A stretch of DNA of 64,000 nucleotides from Deinococcus gobiensis I-0 (GCF_000252445.1 NC_017790.1:115001-179000), one strand, 5' to 3'; shown: positions 43,813-52,389, counted from the stretch's first letter. Notes: generated by a model from the sequence alone, not told the origin. Numbers and translations are program-made.

Positions 43813-46053
43813 ATGTCTAACCGTTCCAAATACGGCGCCCTGGGCCGCCTGTCGCTGCTGCTCTCGCTCGCGCTGGGGGGTGCCCAGGCCGTGACGCTGG
43901 TGGGCTACGCCGAACTGCCCGCCGACACCTTCGCCGCCGGTCCGGCCAGCGGGGCCTACTCGGGTGGCCTGCGCGGCGAGGCGCGCTTTCCCAGCCAGCC
44001 GGTGCAGGGCTTTTCGGGCGTGCAGTTCGGGCCGCAGGGCAGCTACTGGTTCCTGAGCGACAACGGCTTCGGGGCCAAGAACAACAGCGCCGACTCCCTG
44101 CTGCGCATTCACCGCCTGAACCTGACGCCCAAGACGGCGCCGACCGGCACGGGCCGCGTCGAGGTCGGCAACTTCATCTCGCTGCGTGACCCCGACCGCA
44201 AGGTGGCGTGGCCCATCGTGGGCGAGGCCGGCCCCGAGCGGCTGCTGACCGGCGCGGACTTCGACCCCGAGGGCTTTTTCTTCGCGCCCGACGGCACGCT
44301 GTGGGTGGGCGACGAGTTCGGGCCGTACCTGCTGCACTTCAGCGCGGACGGCCGGTTGCTCGACGCGCCCATCCCCACGCCCAACCTCGCGGGGCTGCCC
44401 ACGCTGCGCGGCCAGGCGCCGGTCGTGGTGGGGCACCGGGGCAGCAGCGGCACGCGCCCCGAGCACACGCTGGAATCGTACCGGGTCGCCATCGAAGGCG
44501 GGGCCGACTTCATCGAACCCGACCTCGTGGTCACAAAGGACGGCGTGCTGATCGCCCGGCACGAACCCGTGATCGCGGTGGTGGACGCGGCCGGCAAGGT
44601 CACCGAGGCGACGGTGGACGTGGCCTCGCACCCCGAGTTCGCCTCCCGCCTGACCACCAAGAAACTCGACGGCGTGGACGTGCGCGGCTACTTCGCCGAG
44701 GACTTCACGCTGGCCGAACTCAAGACCATGCGCGCCGTCGAGCGCCTGCCCGCGCTGCGGGGCCGCGCCTACGACAGCCAGTTCGAGGTGCCCACCCTGG
44801 CCGAGGTGATCGCTCTGGTCAAGGACGTCGAGGCGCGCACCGGGCGCAAGGTCGGCCTCTACCCCGAGACCAAGCACCCGACCTACATGGCGCAGGTGGC
44901 GGGGCGCGACGTGTCGCAGCTCCTCGTGGACACGCTGAAAAAAGAGGGCTTCACCGACCCCGCGCGCGTGTTCATCCAGTCCTTCGAGACGGCGAACCTG
45001 CGCGACCTGAAGGCCAACATCATGCCGAAGGCGGGCGTGAACCTGCCGCTGGTGCAGCTCGTGAGCAGCCCCGACGAGGCGCCCTACGACTGGACCGCGA
45101 AGGGCGACGCGCGCAAGTACGACGCCCTGACCACCGACGCCGCCCTGCGCGACATCGCCAGCTACGCCAGCGGCGTGGGGCCGTACAAGCGCTGGATCGT
45201 GGACGAGAAGGCCCAGACGACCGATTTCGTGACGCGCGCCCACGCCGCCGGTCTGCTCGTCCACACCTGGACGATGCGCAATGAGCCCGCCTACCTGCTG
45301 CCCGCCTACAAGAACGACCCCGAGGCCGAGATGCGCCAGTTCCTGCGCGCGGGCGTGGACGGCTTGTTCACCGACTTCCCGGCGACGGGCGCGAAGGTGG
45401 CCGCCGAGTACACGGCCGCGCAGGTGCGCAGCCCCCAGAACCCGGCCTTCTCGACCGGCGCGGCGAACGCGGCCAACATCGGCAGCAGCGGCGGCTTCGA
45501 GGGCCTGACGCTGGGCGTGGACGGCGTGACCGCCTACGCCCTGCTGGAAAAGACCGTGGCGGGCGACGTGTCCGGGCAACTGCGCCTGCACGCCGTGAAC
45601 CTGGGCACCCGCCAGTGGGCGCTGGCCGGCCGCTATCCGCTGGAGGATACGGCCAACGCCATCGGGGACCTGACCCCGGTGAACGCCGATACCCTGCTCG
45701 TGCTGGAGCGTGACGGCGGCAGCGGCGCGGCGGCGAAGTTCAAGCGGGTCTACAGCGTGAGCCTGCGCGAGAAGAACGCCGACGGCACCCTGAAAAAGAC
45801 GCTGGTGGCCGACCTGATGAACGTCAGCGACCCGCAGAACCTCGCGCCCAGCACGGTCGCGGGCAAGTTCACCTTCCCCTACGTGACCATCGAGAACGTC
45901 ATCGTGCTGGACGCCGACACGATCCTGGTCGCCAACGACAACAACTACCCGGCGACGGGGGGGCGCGGGGCGACGGTCAAGGACGTGAACGAGTTCCTGT
46001 GGCTGAAGCTGGACCAGCCGCTGACGCTGGGGGCGGGGGTCGGGCGGCGCTGA
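43813..46053 (+). CDS. Secreted glycerophosphodiester phosphodiesterase inserted in a phytase-like esterase propeller
   Basis: 746 residues with a signal peptide (GRLSLLLSLALGGAQA). Residues about 28-195 are the first part of an esterase-like-activity-of-phytase beta-propeller (GEARFPSQPVQGFSGVQFGP, YWFLSDNGFGAKNNSADSLL, LTGADFDPEGFFFAPDGTLW, VGDEFGPYLLHFSADGRLL). About 200-530 is a complete GDPD TIM barrel (VVVGHRGSSGTRPEHTLESY, GADFIEPDLVVTKDGVLIAR, GLYPETKHPTYMAQVA, VHTWTMRNEPAYLLP). About 555-746 resumes the propeller (SSGGFEGLTLGVDGVTAYAL, VTIENVIVLDADTILVANDN). One domain is thus nested in the other. It would free glycerol-phosphate or phosphate outside the membrane for UgpBAE. Confidence 0.92.
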   Translation: MSNRSKYGALGRLSLLLSLALGGAQAVTLVGYAELPADTFAAGPASGAYSGGLRGEARFPSQPVQGFSGVQFGPQGSYWFLSDNGFGAKNNSADSLLRIHRLNLTPKTAPTGTGRVEVGNFISLRDPDRKVAWPIVGEAGPERLLTGADFDPEGFFFAPDGTLWVGDEFGPYLLHFSADGRLLDAPIPTPNLAGLPTLRGQAPVVVGHRGSSGTRPEHTLESYRVAIEGGADFIEPDLVVTKDGVLIARHEPVIAVVDAAGKVTEATVDVASHPEFASRLTTKKLDGVDVRGYFAEDFTLAELKTMRAVERLPALRGRAYDSQFEVPTLAEVIALVKDVEARTGRKVGLYPETKHPTYMAQVAGRDVSQLLVDTLKKEGFTDPARVFIQSFETANLRDLKANIMPKAGVNLPLVQLVSSPDEAPYDWTAKGDARKYDALTTDAALRDIASYASGVGPYKRWIVDEKAQTTDFVTRAHAAGLLVHTWTMRNEPAYLLPAYKNDPEAEMRQFLRAGVDGLFTDFPATGAKVAAEYTAAQVRSPQNPAFSTGAANAANIGSSGGFEGLTLGVDGVTAYALLEKTVAGDVSGQLRLHAVNLGTRQWALAGRYPLEDTANAIGDLTPVNADTLLVLERDGGSGAAAKFKRVYSVSLREKNADGTLKKTLVADLMNVSDPQNLAPSTVAGKFTFPYVTIENVIVLDADTILVANDNNYPATGGRGATVKDVNEFLWLKLDQPLTLGAGVGRR

Positions 46054-46100
46054 GGCGCAGCTAGAGGCGTCTCGGGGTTGGAAGGCTTTCGGGTTCGACT

Positions 46101-46279
46101 TGCCCTCCCCCCCCAGCCCCCCTCCCGCTGGGAGGGGGGAGCTTTTTCGCTGCGCTCGGCAAAGAGTCGTTCCGGGTGTCGGTCGGGCGGCTCTGCCCTG
46201 CGGCGTGACGGCTCCGCTCGGGGCCAGCCCTGCCCGCTCGGAATGGCCCGCGCGCTGCGCGCACGACGGCCTTCGTGGG
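46101..46279 (+). repeat. Dispersed intergenic repeat, copy 1, with terminator
   Basis: About 175 bases nearly repeated at 58677-58847. Shared landmarks in order: C-rich/G-rich hairpin, AGCTTTTTCGCTGCGCTCGG, AGAGTCGT, CGGCGTGACGGCTCCG, TCGGGGCCAGCCC, GGAATGGCCCGCGCGCT and GCGCACGACGGCCTTCG. It occupies most of the 292-base gap between the nested GDPD gene and the M32 peptidase gene. On the minus strand both copies encode a similar peptide including DSLPSAAKKLP. Confidence 0.8.
46117..46147 (+). terminator. Rho-independent terminator at the 5' end of repeat copy 1
   Basis: CCCCCCTCCC (46117-46126) / GGGAGGGGGG (46130-46139), then AGC and TTTTT. It ends the nested GDPD gene's transcript. Confidence 0.85.
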
Positions 46280-46345
46280 TGTGGGGCAGTGGGGCGGAGT
46301 CAGGCTCTCTCTACCCGTCACACTCCACTGCCCACTCCCCGTCTC

Positions 46346-47851
46346 TCACAGTCCGTACAGCTCGGTGTACTTCTCGCGCAGGTACTTCAGGTATGGCTCG
46401 ACGGTCATGGGCTGGCCGGTCGTGCGCTGGATGAGGTCGGTGGGGGTGTACAGGCCGCCGGGGGCATATACGTTCTCGCGCAGCCAGCCGTGCAGGCGGC
46501 CGAAGTCGGCGCGGGCGATGTCGCCCTCCAGGCCGGGGTTGGCGGCCTCGGCAGCGGCGTAGAACTGGGCGCTCAGGACGTTGCCGATGGTGTAGCCCTG
46601 GAACGCCCCGCCGATCTGCCCGAAGTACCAGTGCACGTCCTGAAGGACGCCGTCGCGGTCGTCGGGCGCGCGCAGGCCCAGGTTCGCCTCATAGGCGGCG
46701 TGCCAGGCGTCGGCCAGGTCGCGCACGGCGAGGCGACCGCCCAGCAGCTCGCGCTCCAGCTCGTAGCGGGTGATCACGTGCAGGTTGTAGGTCAGCTCGT
46801 CGGCGTCGGTGCGGATCAGGCTGCGGGCGACCACGTTGCTCGCGCGGTACATCTCTTCTTCGGTCACGTCCGCGAGCTGCTCGGGGAAGGCGTCGCGGAA
46901 CTTGCCGAAGTACGCCGCCCAGAAGGCGCGCGACCGGCCCACGAGGTTTTCCCACAGTCGCGACTGGCTCTCGTGGACCCCGGCGCTCACGCCGCCGCCC
47001 AGGGGCGTGCCCAGGAGGTGCGCGGCCACGCCCTGCTCGTACATCGCGTGGCCCGACTCGTGCAGGGTCGAGTACAGCGCGTCGCCCGGGTCGTCCTCGC
47101 GCACGCGGGTCGTGATGCGGACATCGTGCCCGCCCAGGCGCGTCATGAACGGGTGGTGCGTGAGGTCCTGTCGCCCGGCCGTGAAGTCGTAGCCGTAGTC
47201 GCGGATCACGGCCTCCCCGAAGGCGAGCTGGGCCGCCTGCGGGTAGTGCCGGTGCAGGAAGTCGGTGCGCGGGGCGCGGGCCTGCGCCGCCGCGTCGGCC
47301 AGCGGCACCAGGGCGGCGCGCAGGCCCGAGAAGACCTCGTCCACCTGCGCGGCCGTCATGCCCTCGTCGGACTGGTCGATGAAGTAGTCGAGCGCCCCGC
47401 CGTACTCGGGAAAGTAGCTCGCGGCCTGGAGGCTGAGGTCCAGCGTCTTTTCCAGGATGGGCACCATGCGCGCGAAGTCGTTGGCGGGCCGGGCCTCGGT
47501 CCAGGCGCTGTAGCTGTTGCCGCCGTGCTCGCTCAGCTCGGCCACGAACGCCGAGGGCAGCCGGGTCGCCTCCTCGAAGTTCTTGCGCGCCACCGCCAGC
47601 ATCCGCGTCTGCTCGGGCGAGAGGTCGCCGCGCCCGCCCGCCTCGTCGAGCATCCGGCCGTAGGCCGCGTCGGTGGCCTCGGCGTGACGTAGCCGCGACA
47701 GCAGCGCCATCTGGCGCGCGCGGCCCGCCGAGGCCGCCGGGGGCTGGTAGGTGCTCTGGTCCCAGCCCAGCAGCGCGCCGATGCCTCCTAGGTCGGCCAG
47801 GGTCTGCCAGCGGTCGAGAAGCGCCTGCCACTGCGGATCACTCTGTGTCAT
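46346..47851 (-). CDS. M32 family metallocarboxypeptidase (thermostable carboxypeptidase Taq-like)
   Basis: 501 residues, a length typical of Thermus Taq carboxypeptidase. Zinc-binding HESGH lies in ALYSTLHESGHAMYEQGVAA, with the third ligand Glu in VSAGVHESQSRLWENLVGR. Other family sequences are HHPFMTRLGGHDVRITTRV, DADELTYNLHVITRYELER and DVHWYFGQIGGAFQGYTIGN. Removes C-terminal residues with broad specificity. Leaderless promoter TACCCT (47859-47864, minus) 7 nt before the ATG, divergent from the S9 peptidase promoter. Confidence 0.95.
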   Translation of the reverse strand: MTQSDPQWQALLDRWQTLADLGGIGALLGWDQSTYQPPAASAGRARQMALLSRLRHAEATDAAYGRMLDEAGGRGDLSPEQTRMLAVARKNFEEATRLPSAFVAELSEHGGNSYSAWTEARPANDFARMVPILEKTLDLSLQAASYFPEYGGALDYFIDQSDEGMTAAQVDEVFSGLRAALVPLADAAAQARAPRTDFLHRHYPQAAQLAFGEAVIRDYGYDFTAGRQDLTHHPFMTRLGGHDVRITTRVREDDPGDALYSTLHESGHAMYEQGVAAHLLGTPLGGGVSAGVHESQSRLWENLVGRSRAFWAAYFGKFRDAFPEQLADVTEEEMYRASNVVARSLIRTDADELTYNLHVITRYELERELLGGRLAVRDLADAWHAAYEANLGLRAPDDRDGVLQDVHWYFGQIGGAFQGYTIGNVLSAQFYAAAEAANPGLEGDIARADFGRLHGWLRENVYAPGGLYTPTDLIQRTTGQPMTVEPYLKYLREKYTELYGL

Positions 47852-47948
47852 GAAGGCCAGGGTAGCGCGCGGGCCGGGGCGGGCCGGGGCCGGTAAGCCA
47901 GATGGATCAGGAGCGCCATGTGCCGCCGCTCCGGGCCGGGGCCGCCCC

Positions 47949-47954
47949 TACACT
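47949..47954 (+). promoter_or_regulatory. -10 box of the S9 peptidase gene (leaderless)
   Basis: TACACT ends 6 nt before ATG 47961, about 85 bp from the divergent M32 peptidase -10. Confidence 0.6.
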
Positions 47955-47960
47955 CTGCCC

Positions 47961-49811
47961 ATGACCCCCACCGAGCCGTCGGCCCGCCCGATCCACCTCG
48001 AAGACCTCGTGGCCCTGCCGCTGACCTTCGGGCTGACCGTCTCGCACGGGGGAGACCAGGCCGCCTTCTACAGCAACACGACCGGCCGCTTCGAGCTGTA
48101 CGCCCTGGACCTGCGCACGCGCGAGCGGCGGCGGCTCTCGGACGGGCAGGTCGCCCGCTCGCCCAACGCGGGCTTCGTGTGGGGCCGGGGCGACCGCGCG
48201 CTGTACTTCAGCCGTGACCGGGACGGCGACGAACGGCAGGCGCTGTTCGAGCTGGAGGTCGGGCCGGGCACCGTGCGCGCCCTGGACCACGCCCCGCAGA
48301 GCATGGACTACGTGAAGGACACGCACCCGGACGGCCGGAGCCTGCTCGTGAGCAGCACGCGCGGCGGCCGGATGAACGTGCACGCCTACGACCTGTCGCG
48401 GGAGGGCGACGCGGCCTGGACGGCCCTGACCGCCTTCGAGCAGGGCGCGCACGAACCGCGCTCCAGCCCCGACGGTACGCGCGTCCTCCTGAGCGCCAAC
48501 GAGAGCGCCGACCTCAAGAACCTCGACGGCTACGTGGTCAACGCCGACGGGGGCGGCCTGCGGCGCGTGCTGCGGGTGGAGGAGGGCAGCCGCGACAGCC
48601 TGGGCCACTGGCACCCCGACGGCGTGCGGGTGGCCGTGACCAGCGACGCCGGGGGCCAGGGGCGGGTGGGCGTCCTGAACGTGGACACGGGCGACCTGCG
48701 CTGGCTGACCCCGGCGGGCGCGGCCTCTGACGAAAGTGCGCTGGAGTTCTCGCCCGACGGCCGCTGGCTGGCCGTGCTCCGCAACGTGGACAGCACCCTG
48801 ACCCCGGTGCTGTACGGGGTCGAGGACGGCGGGGCGCGCGAACTGCGGCTGGCGCCCGGCGTCTCGTCAGGGGCGCAGTTCGCGCTCGGCGGCAGCCACC
48901 TGCTGCTGGAGCGCTCGACGAGTGCGGCGCGCGCCGCCGTGCTGCTCTACGACCTGCGCACCGACACCGCCGAGGTGCTGCTGCCCGCCGAGTACGGGGC
49001 CATCGACCCCGGCGTGTTCGTGGAGGCCGAGTATGTCCGCTACCCCACGACCGACGGGCTGCACGTGCCCGCGCTGCTCTACCGGCCCCGGAACACGCCG
49101 CCCGGTGCCCGGTTGCCGGCGCTCGTACACGTGCATGGCGGGCCGACCTGGCAGTTCTTCCGGAACTTCGACGAGGTCACGCAGTTTCTGGTGAGCCGGG
49201 GGTACGTCGTGCTGTGCCCCAACGTGCGCGGCAGCACCGGCTCGGGCGTAGCGTGGCGCGACGCCAACCTGCGCGACTGGGGCGGGCGCGACCTTGAGGA
49301 CGTGGCGGCGGGGGCCGAGTACCTGAAGACCCTGCCCGAGGTGGACCCGGCGCGCCTGGGCGTGTTCGGCGGCAGCTACGGCGGGTATCTCAGCTACCTC
49401 GCGCCCGTGAAGTACCCGGAGCTGTTCCGGGTGAGCGTGCCCATCGTCGGGATCAGCGACCTGCACGCCCTGCACGCCGCCAACAGCCGCGACATGCCGC
49501 AGCTCGCGCAGTACTTCCGCTCAATGATGGGCGACCCGGTGCAGGACGCCGAGTTGTGGCGCGACCGCAGCGCCCTGACGCACGCCGCGCGCCTGAAGGC
49601 CCACATGTTCATGATGCACGGCGCGAACGACCCCCGCTGCCCGGTGGGGCAGGCACGCGGTTTCCGCGACGCGCTGGTCGCCCTGGGCCGGCGCGAGGGC
49701 GAGGACTTCGAGTACGCCGAATTCGGGGACGAGGGCCACGGCTCGGCCGACGTGGCGGGCCGCACGCGCAGCTACCGCCTGCTGGCCGACTACCTGGAGC
49801 GGCGGCTGTAG
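47961..49811 (+). CDS. S9 family peptidase (acylaminoacyl/prolyl oligopeptidase-like)
   Basis: 616 residues. The N-terminal ~360 residues form a WD-like propeller (FYSNTTGRFELYALDLRTRE, FSPDGRWLAVLRNVDSTLTP). The C-terminal alpha/beta hydrolase has VHVHGGPTWQFFRNFDEVTQ (oxyanion region), the nucleophile in LGVFGGSYGGYLSYLAPV, Asp in MMHGANDPRCPVGQARGF and His in GDEGHGSADVAG. No signal peptide, so it acts inside the cell. The longer frame starting at 47751 runs through the divergent promoter and is not used. Confidence 0.95.
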   Translation: MTPTEPSARPIHLEDLVALPLTFGLTVSHGGDQAAFYSNTTGRFELYALDLRTRERRRLSDGQVARSPNAGFVWGRGDRALYFSRDRDGDERQALFELEVGPGTVRALDHAPQSMDYVKDTHPDGRSLLVSSTRGGRMNVHAYDLSREGDAAWTALTAFEQGAHEPRSSPDGTRVLLSANESADLKNLDGYVVNADGGGLRRVLRVEEGSRDSLGHWHPDGVRVAVTSDAGGQGRVGVLNVDTGDLRWLTPAGAASDESALEFSPDGRWLAVLRNVDSTLTPVLYGVEDGGARELRLAPGVSSGAQFALGGSHLLLERSTSAARAAVLLYDLRTDTAEVLLPAEYGAIDPGVFVEAEYVRYPTTDGLHVPALLYRPRNTPPGARLPALVHVHGGPTWQFFRNFDEVTQFLVSRGYVVLCPNVRGSTGSGVAWRDANLRDWGGRDLEDVAAGAEYLKTLPEVDPARLGVFGGSYGGYLSYLAPVKYPELFRVSVPIVGISDLHALHAANSRDMPQLAQYFRSMMGDPVQDAELWRDRSALTHAARLKAHMFMMHGANDPRCPVGQARGFRDALVALGRREGEDFEYAEFGDEGHGSADVAGRTRSYRLLADYLERRL

Positions 49812-49881
49812 CCCCCCGCCATGGCCCCGGCAGGCCACCTGGCCGATGCGCGGGGCGCGTCCCTTCTCCCAGACTGGCCGC

Positions 49882-50406
49882 ATGAACGACAAGGCCCTCT
49901 CGCACCGCCTCTCGTACCTGCTGAGGCACGCGCCGCACGAGGCGGGCGTGCTGCTGGAGCCGGGCGGCTGGGTGCCCCTCGCCCCGCTGCTCGCGCACCT
50001 GGGGGTCACGCGGGAGCAGGTCGAGCGGGTGGTGGCCGACAGCGACAAGCGGCGCTTCGCGCTGGCGGGCGCGCGGATCCGCGCCAACCAGGGCCACAGC
50101 GTGCCGGTGGACCTGGAACTGGTGCCTGCCCCGCCCCCTGCCGAGCTGTACCACGGCACGACCGGCGGGGCGCTCGCGGCCATCCGTGAACAGGGGCTGC
50201 GGGCCATGACCCGCCACCATGTCCACCTCTCGCCCGACCGCGAGACGGCGCGGCGGGTGGGCGCGCGGCGCGGCCCGCCGGTCGTGCTGACGGTGGCGGC
50301 CGGGGCGATGCACGCCGCCGGATACGTGTTCTCTCTCTCCGAGAACGGCGTGTGGCTCACCGGCGCGGTGCCGCCCGGCTTCATCCGCTTTCCCGGCCTG
50401 ACCTGA
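49882..50406 (+). CDS. kptA: RNA 2'-phosphotransferase, Tpt1/KptA family
   Basis: 174 residues. Uses NAD+ to remove a 2'-phosphate from RNA or other acceptors, giving ADP-ribose 1'',2''-cyclic phosphate. The winged-helix N-terminal half has ALSHRLSYLLRHAPHEAGVL; the ADP-ribosyltransferase-like half has LYHGTTGGALAAIREQGLRA, MTRHHVHLSPDRETA and AGYVFSLSENGVWLTGAVPP. These contain the expected Arg-His-Arg-Arg active-site residues. CAGACT (49870-49875) lies 6 nt before ATG 49882. Confidence 0.93.
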   Translation: MNDKALSHRLSYLLRHAPHEAGVLLEPGGWVPLAPLLAHLGVTREQVERVVADSDKRRFALAGARIRANQGHSVPVDLELVPAPPPAELYHGTTGGALAAIREQGLRAMTRHHVHLSPDRETARRVGARRGPPVVLTVAAGAMHAAGYVFSLSENGVWLTGAVPPGFIRFPGLT

Positions 50407-50475
50407 GGTGCCCCGGCCCGCCTGAAGAACACCGGAAGGCAGGCCGGGGCCCACCCCCCCACAATGGGGCGCGAC

Positions 50476-51348
50476 ATGGCCGACGAACAGCAGAGGGTGG
50501 GCGACCTGCGCCGGGCGGGCGAGCAGGCCGTGCAGGAGGCTGCGCCGGGCCTGGAGGCGCTCGCCCGTTTCGGCTACGCCTGCCGGGGCGCGGTGTACCT
50601 CACGGTGGGGGGGCTGGCCCTGACCCTGGCGGCCGGTCGCCGGGGCGGCGCGGCCACCGACACCCAGGGGGCCGTGCGCCGTCTGGAGGACCTGCCGCTG
50701 GGCGAGGTGCTGGTGGGCGTCCTGGCGCTGGGGCTGGTCGGCTACGCCCTGTGGCAGCTGCTGCGCGCCGTACTGGACCCTGAACGCCTGGGCACGGACG
50801 CGGCCGGACTGGCCCGTCGCCTCGGCTACCTCGCCAGCGGGGCCGTGAATCTGGGCGCGGCGTGGTTCGCGGTGCGGCTCGCCACGCAGGCCCGCGTGGA
50901 GGACGGGGCCAGCGCGCAGGACCTCGCGGCGCAGGTGCTGGCGCTGCCGGCCGGGCAGGTGCTGCTGGGGCTGGGAGGCGCCGCCCTGCTGGGGGCGGGG
51001 GTCGCCGAACTCGTCAGCGCCGCGAAGGGCAAATTCATGGCCTTCATCGCGCTGCGCGGCGTGGGGGCCGACCATGCCGGGACACTGCGCCGCGTGGGGC
51101 AGCTCGGCACGGCGGCGCGCGGAACCGTGCTGGGGCTGGTGGGCGCCTTCGTGCTCGTGGCGGCGGTGCAGGGCGAAGCGGCCGGCGTGCGCGGCACCGG
51201 CGGCGCGCTGAACTGGCTGCTGAACCGGCCCGGCGGGGCGTGGCTGCTCGGCGCGGTCGCGCTGGGCACCGTGTGCTACGGCCTGTGGTGCTTCGTGCAG
51301 GCGCGCTACCGCCACATTCAGGTGCGCTCCGGGCTGGACGCGGCATGA
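50476..51348 (+). CDS. DUF1206 membrane protein with three internal repeats
   Basis: 290 residues. Three repeats of about 90 residues, each opening with a similar pair of helices: LARFGYACRGAVYLTVGGLA, LARRLGYLASGAVNLGAAWF and GQLGTAARGTVLGLVGAFVL, giving about six membrane helices. Function unknown. ATG 50476 was chosen because the upstream ATG at 50464 overlaps a candidate -10 (CACAAT 50460-50465). Its stop overlaps the sirtuin ATG (ATGA), so the two are translationally coupled. Confidence 0.87.
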   Translation: MADEQQRVGDLRRAGEQAVQEAAPGLEALARFGYACRGAVYLTVGGLALTLAAGRRGGAATDTQGAVRRLEDLPLGEVLVGVLALGLVGYALWQLLRAVLDPERLGTDAAGLARRLGYLASGAVNLGAAWFAVRLATQARVEDGASAQDLAAQVLALPAGQVLLGLGGAALLGAGVAELVSAAKGKFMAFIALRGVGADHAGTLRRVGQLGTAARGTVLGLVGAFVLVAAVQGEAAGVRGTGGALNWLLNRPGGAWLLGAVALGTVCYGLWCFVQARYRHIQVRSGLDAA

Positions 51349-52091
51349 CGCCCGAGCAGGCCCGCGCCGCCCTGGCCGCCGCCCGCCGCGTGGCCGTCCT
51401 GACGGGCGCGGGGGTCAGCGCCGAGAGCGGCATCCCCACCTTCCGCGACGCGCAGACCGGCCACTGGGCACGTTTCCGGCCCGAGGACCTCGCCAGCCCG
51501 CAGGCCTACTGGCGCGACCCGGAGCTGGTGTGGGACTGGTACGCCGGGCGCTACCGCGACGTCATGGCCGCCGAGCCCAACGCCGCACACCTGCTGCTGG
51601 CCGAACTGGAGCGCGAGAAGGGCGCGGGCTTTTTCCTGGCGACCCAGAACGTGGACGGCCTGCACGGGCGGGTGGGCAGCGGCACCCTGGGGGGCACGCT
51701 GGCCGAGCTGCACGGCAACCTCACCCACGCCCGCGACGAGGTGACGGGCGAGGTCCATGCGCTGCCCGCCCCGGACGCCCTGACGCTGCCGCCCACCTCG
51801 CCCGCCGGGAACCGCATGCGCCCGAACGTGGTCTGGTTCGGCGAGGACCTGCCTGGAGACGCCCTGGAGGCCGCCCAGGACGCCTTCGCCGCCGCCGACG
51901 TGGCGCTGGTGATCGGCACGAGCGGCGTGGTGTACCCGGCCGCCGGGCTGGCCGCCTGGACCCTGCGCCGGGGCGGAATCGCCGTCGAGATCAATCCGCA
52001 GCCGACCGACCTGACGCCGCACATGACCCTGAGCCTGCGCGCCGGGGCCGCCGAGGGCCTGCGCCTCTTAATGACCCCTCCATCCGGTTGA
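51345..52091 (+). CDS. Sirtuin NAD-dependent deacylase lacking zinc cysteines
   Basis: 248 residues. Rossmann core with VAVLTGAGVSAESGIPTFRD (NAD site), FFLATQNVDGLHGRVGS, the catalytic His in LAELHGNLTHARDEVTG and MRPNVVWFGEDLPGDALEAA, plus LVIGTSGVVYPAAGLAAW. The small module between HGNL and RPNVVWFGE normally holds four zinc-binding cysteines; here it has none. Apart from that the length and motifs are typical of bacterial CobB/class III sirtuins, so the fold is probably stabilised without zinc. It is coupled to the DUF1206 gene. Confidence 0.9.
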   Translation: MTPEQARAALAAARRVAVLTGAGVSAESGIPTFRDAQTGHWARFRPEDLASPQAYWRDPELVWDWYAGRYRDVMAAEPNAAHLLLAELEREKGAGFFLATQNVDGLHGRVGSGTLGGTLAELHGNLTHARDEVTGEVHALPAPDALTLPPTSPAGNRMRPNVVWFGEDLPGDALEAAQDAFAAADVALVIGTSGVVYPAAGLAAWTLRRGGIAVEINPQPTDLTPHMTLSLRAGAAEGLRLLMTPPSG

Positions 52092-52133
52092 CCTCCGGTG
52101 GGGGGGCGGCCCATTTGTCCCGCCGCCTTGCTC

Positions 52134-52139
52134 TAGCCT
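52134..52139 (+). promoter_or_regulatory. Candidate -10 box of the riboflavin operon
   Basis: TAGCCT, about 40 nt upstream of the riboswitch. TTGTCC at 52115-52120 is 13 nt upstream, short for a -35. Confidence 0.45.
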
Positions 52140-52179
52140 GGACACGGCCCGCACCACCCTCTGCGGGAACGGGCCGACC

Positions 52180-52350
52180 TCTTTCGGGGCGGGGTGAGAC
52201 TCCCCACCGGCGGTGACTCCGACAGGACAGCCCGCGAAGCCTGCTTAAATCCATGAACGCGCAGGCCCGATCTGGTGAAACTCCAGAGCCGACGGTAAAC
52301 CACGGACCGACCCCCAGGGGCGGCCCGCAAGTCCGGATGGGAGAAAGGGG
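52180..52350 (+). promoter_or_regulatory. FMN riboswitch (RFN element)
   Basis: All conserved RFN blocks are present in order: TCTTTCGGGGCGGGGTGAGA, CTCCCCACCGGCGGTGA, CAGCCCGCGAAGC, a variable hairpin, GATCTGGTGAAACTCCAGAG, CCGACGGT and GTCCGGATGGGAGAAAG. FMN binding should reduce expression of the four rib genes. Between the aptamer and the ribD ATG (40 nt) there is no obvious T-run terminator, so control may act on translation initiation. Confidence 0.95.
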
Positions 52351-52389
52351 AAACGTTCAGCTCGCCACCCCGGCGGGCGACGTCACCAT

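Noticed and set aside
46061..46321. 86-codon minus-strand frame within the repeat as a protein gene
   Set aside because: No start signal and no known family. It is reported only as a property of the repeat.
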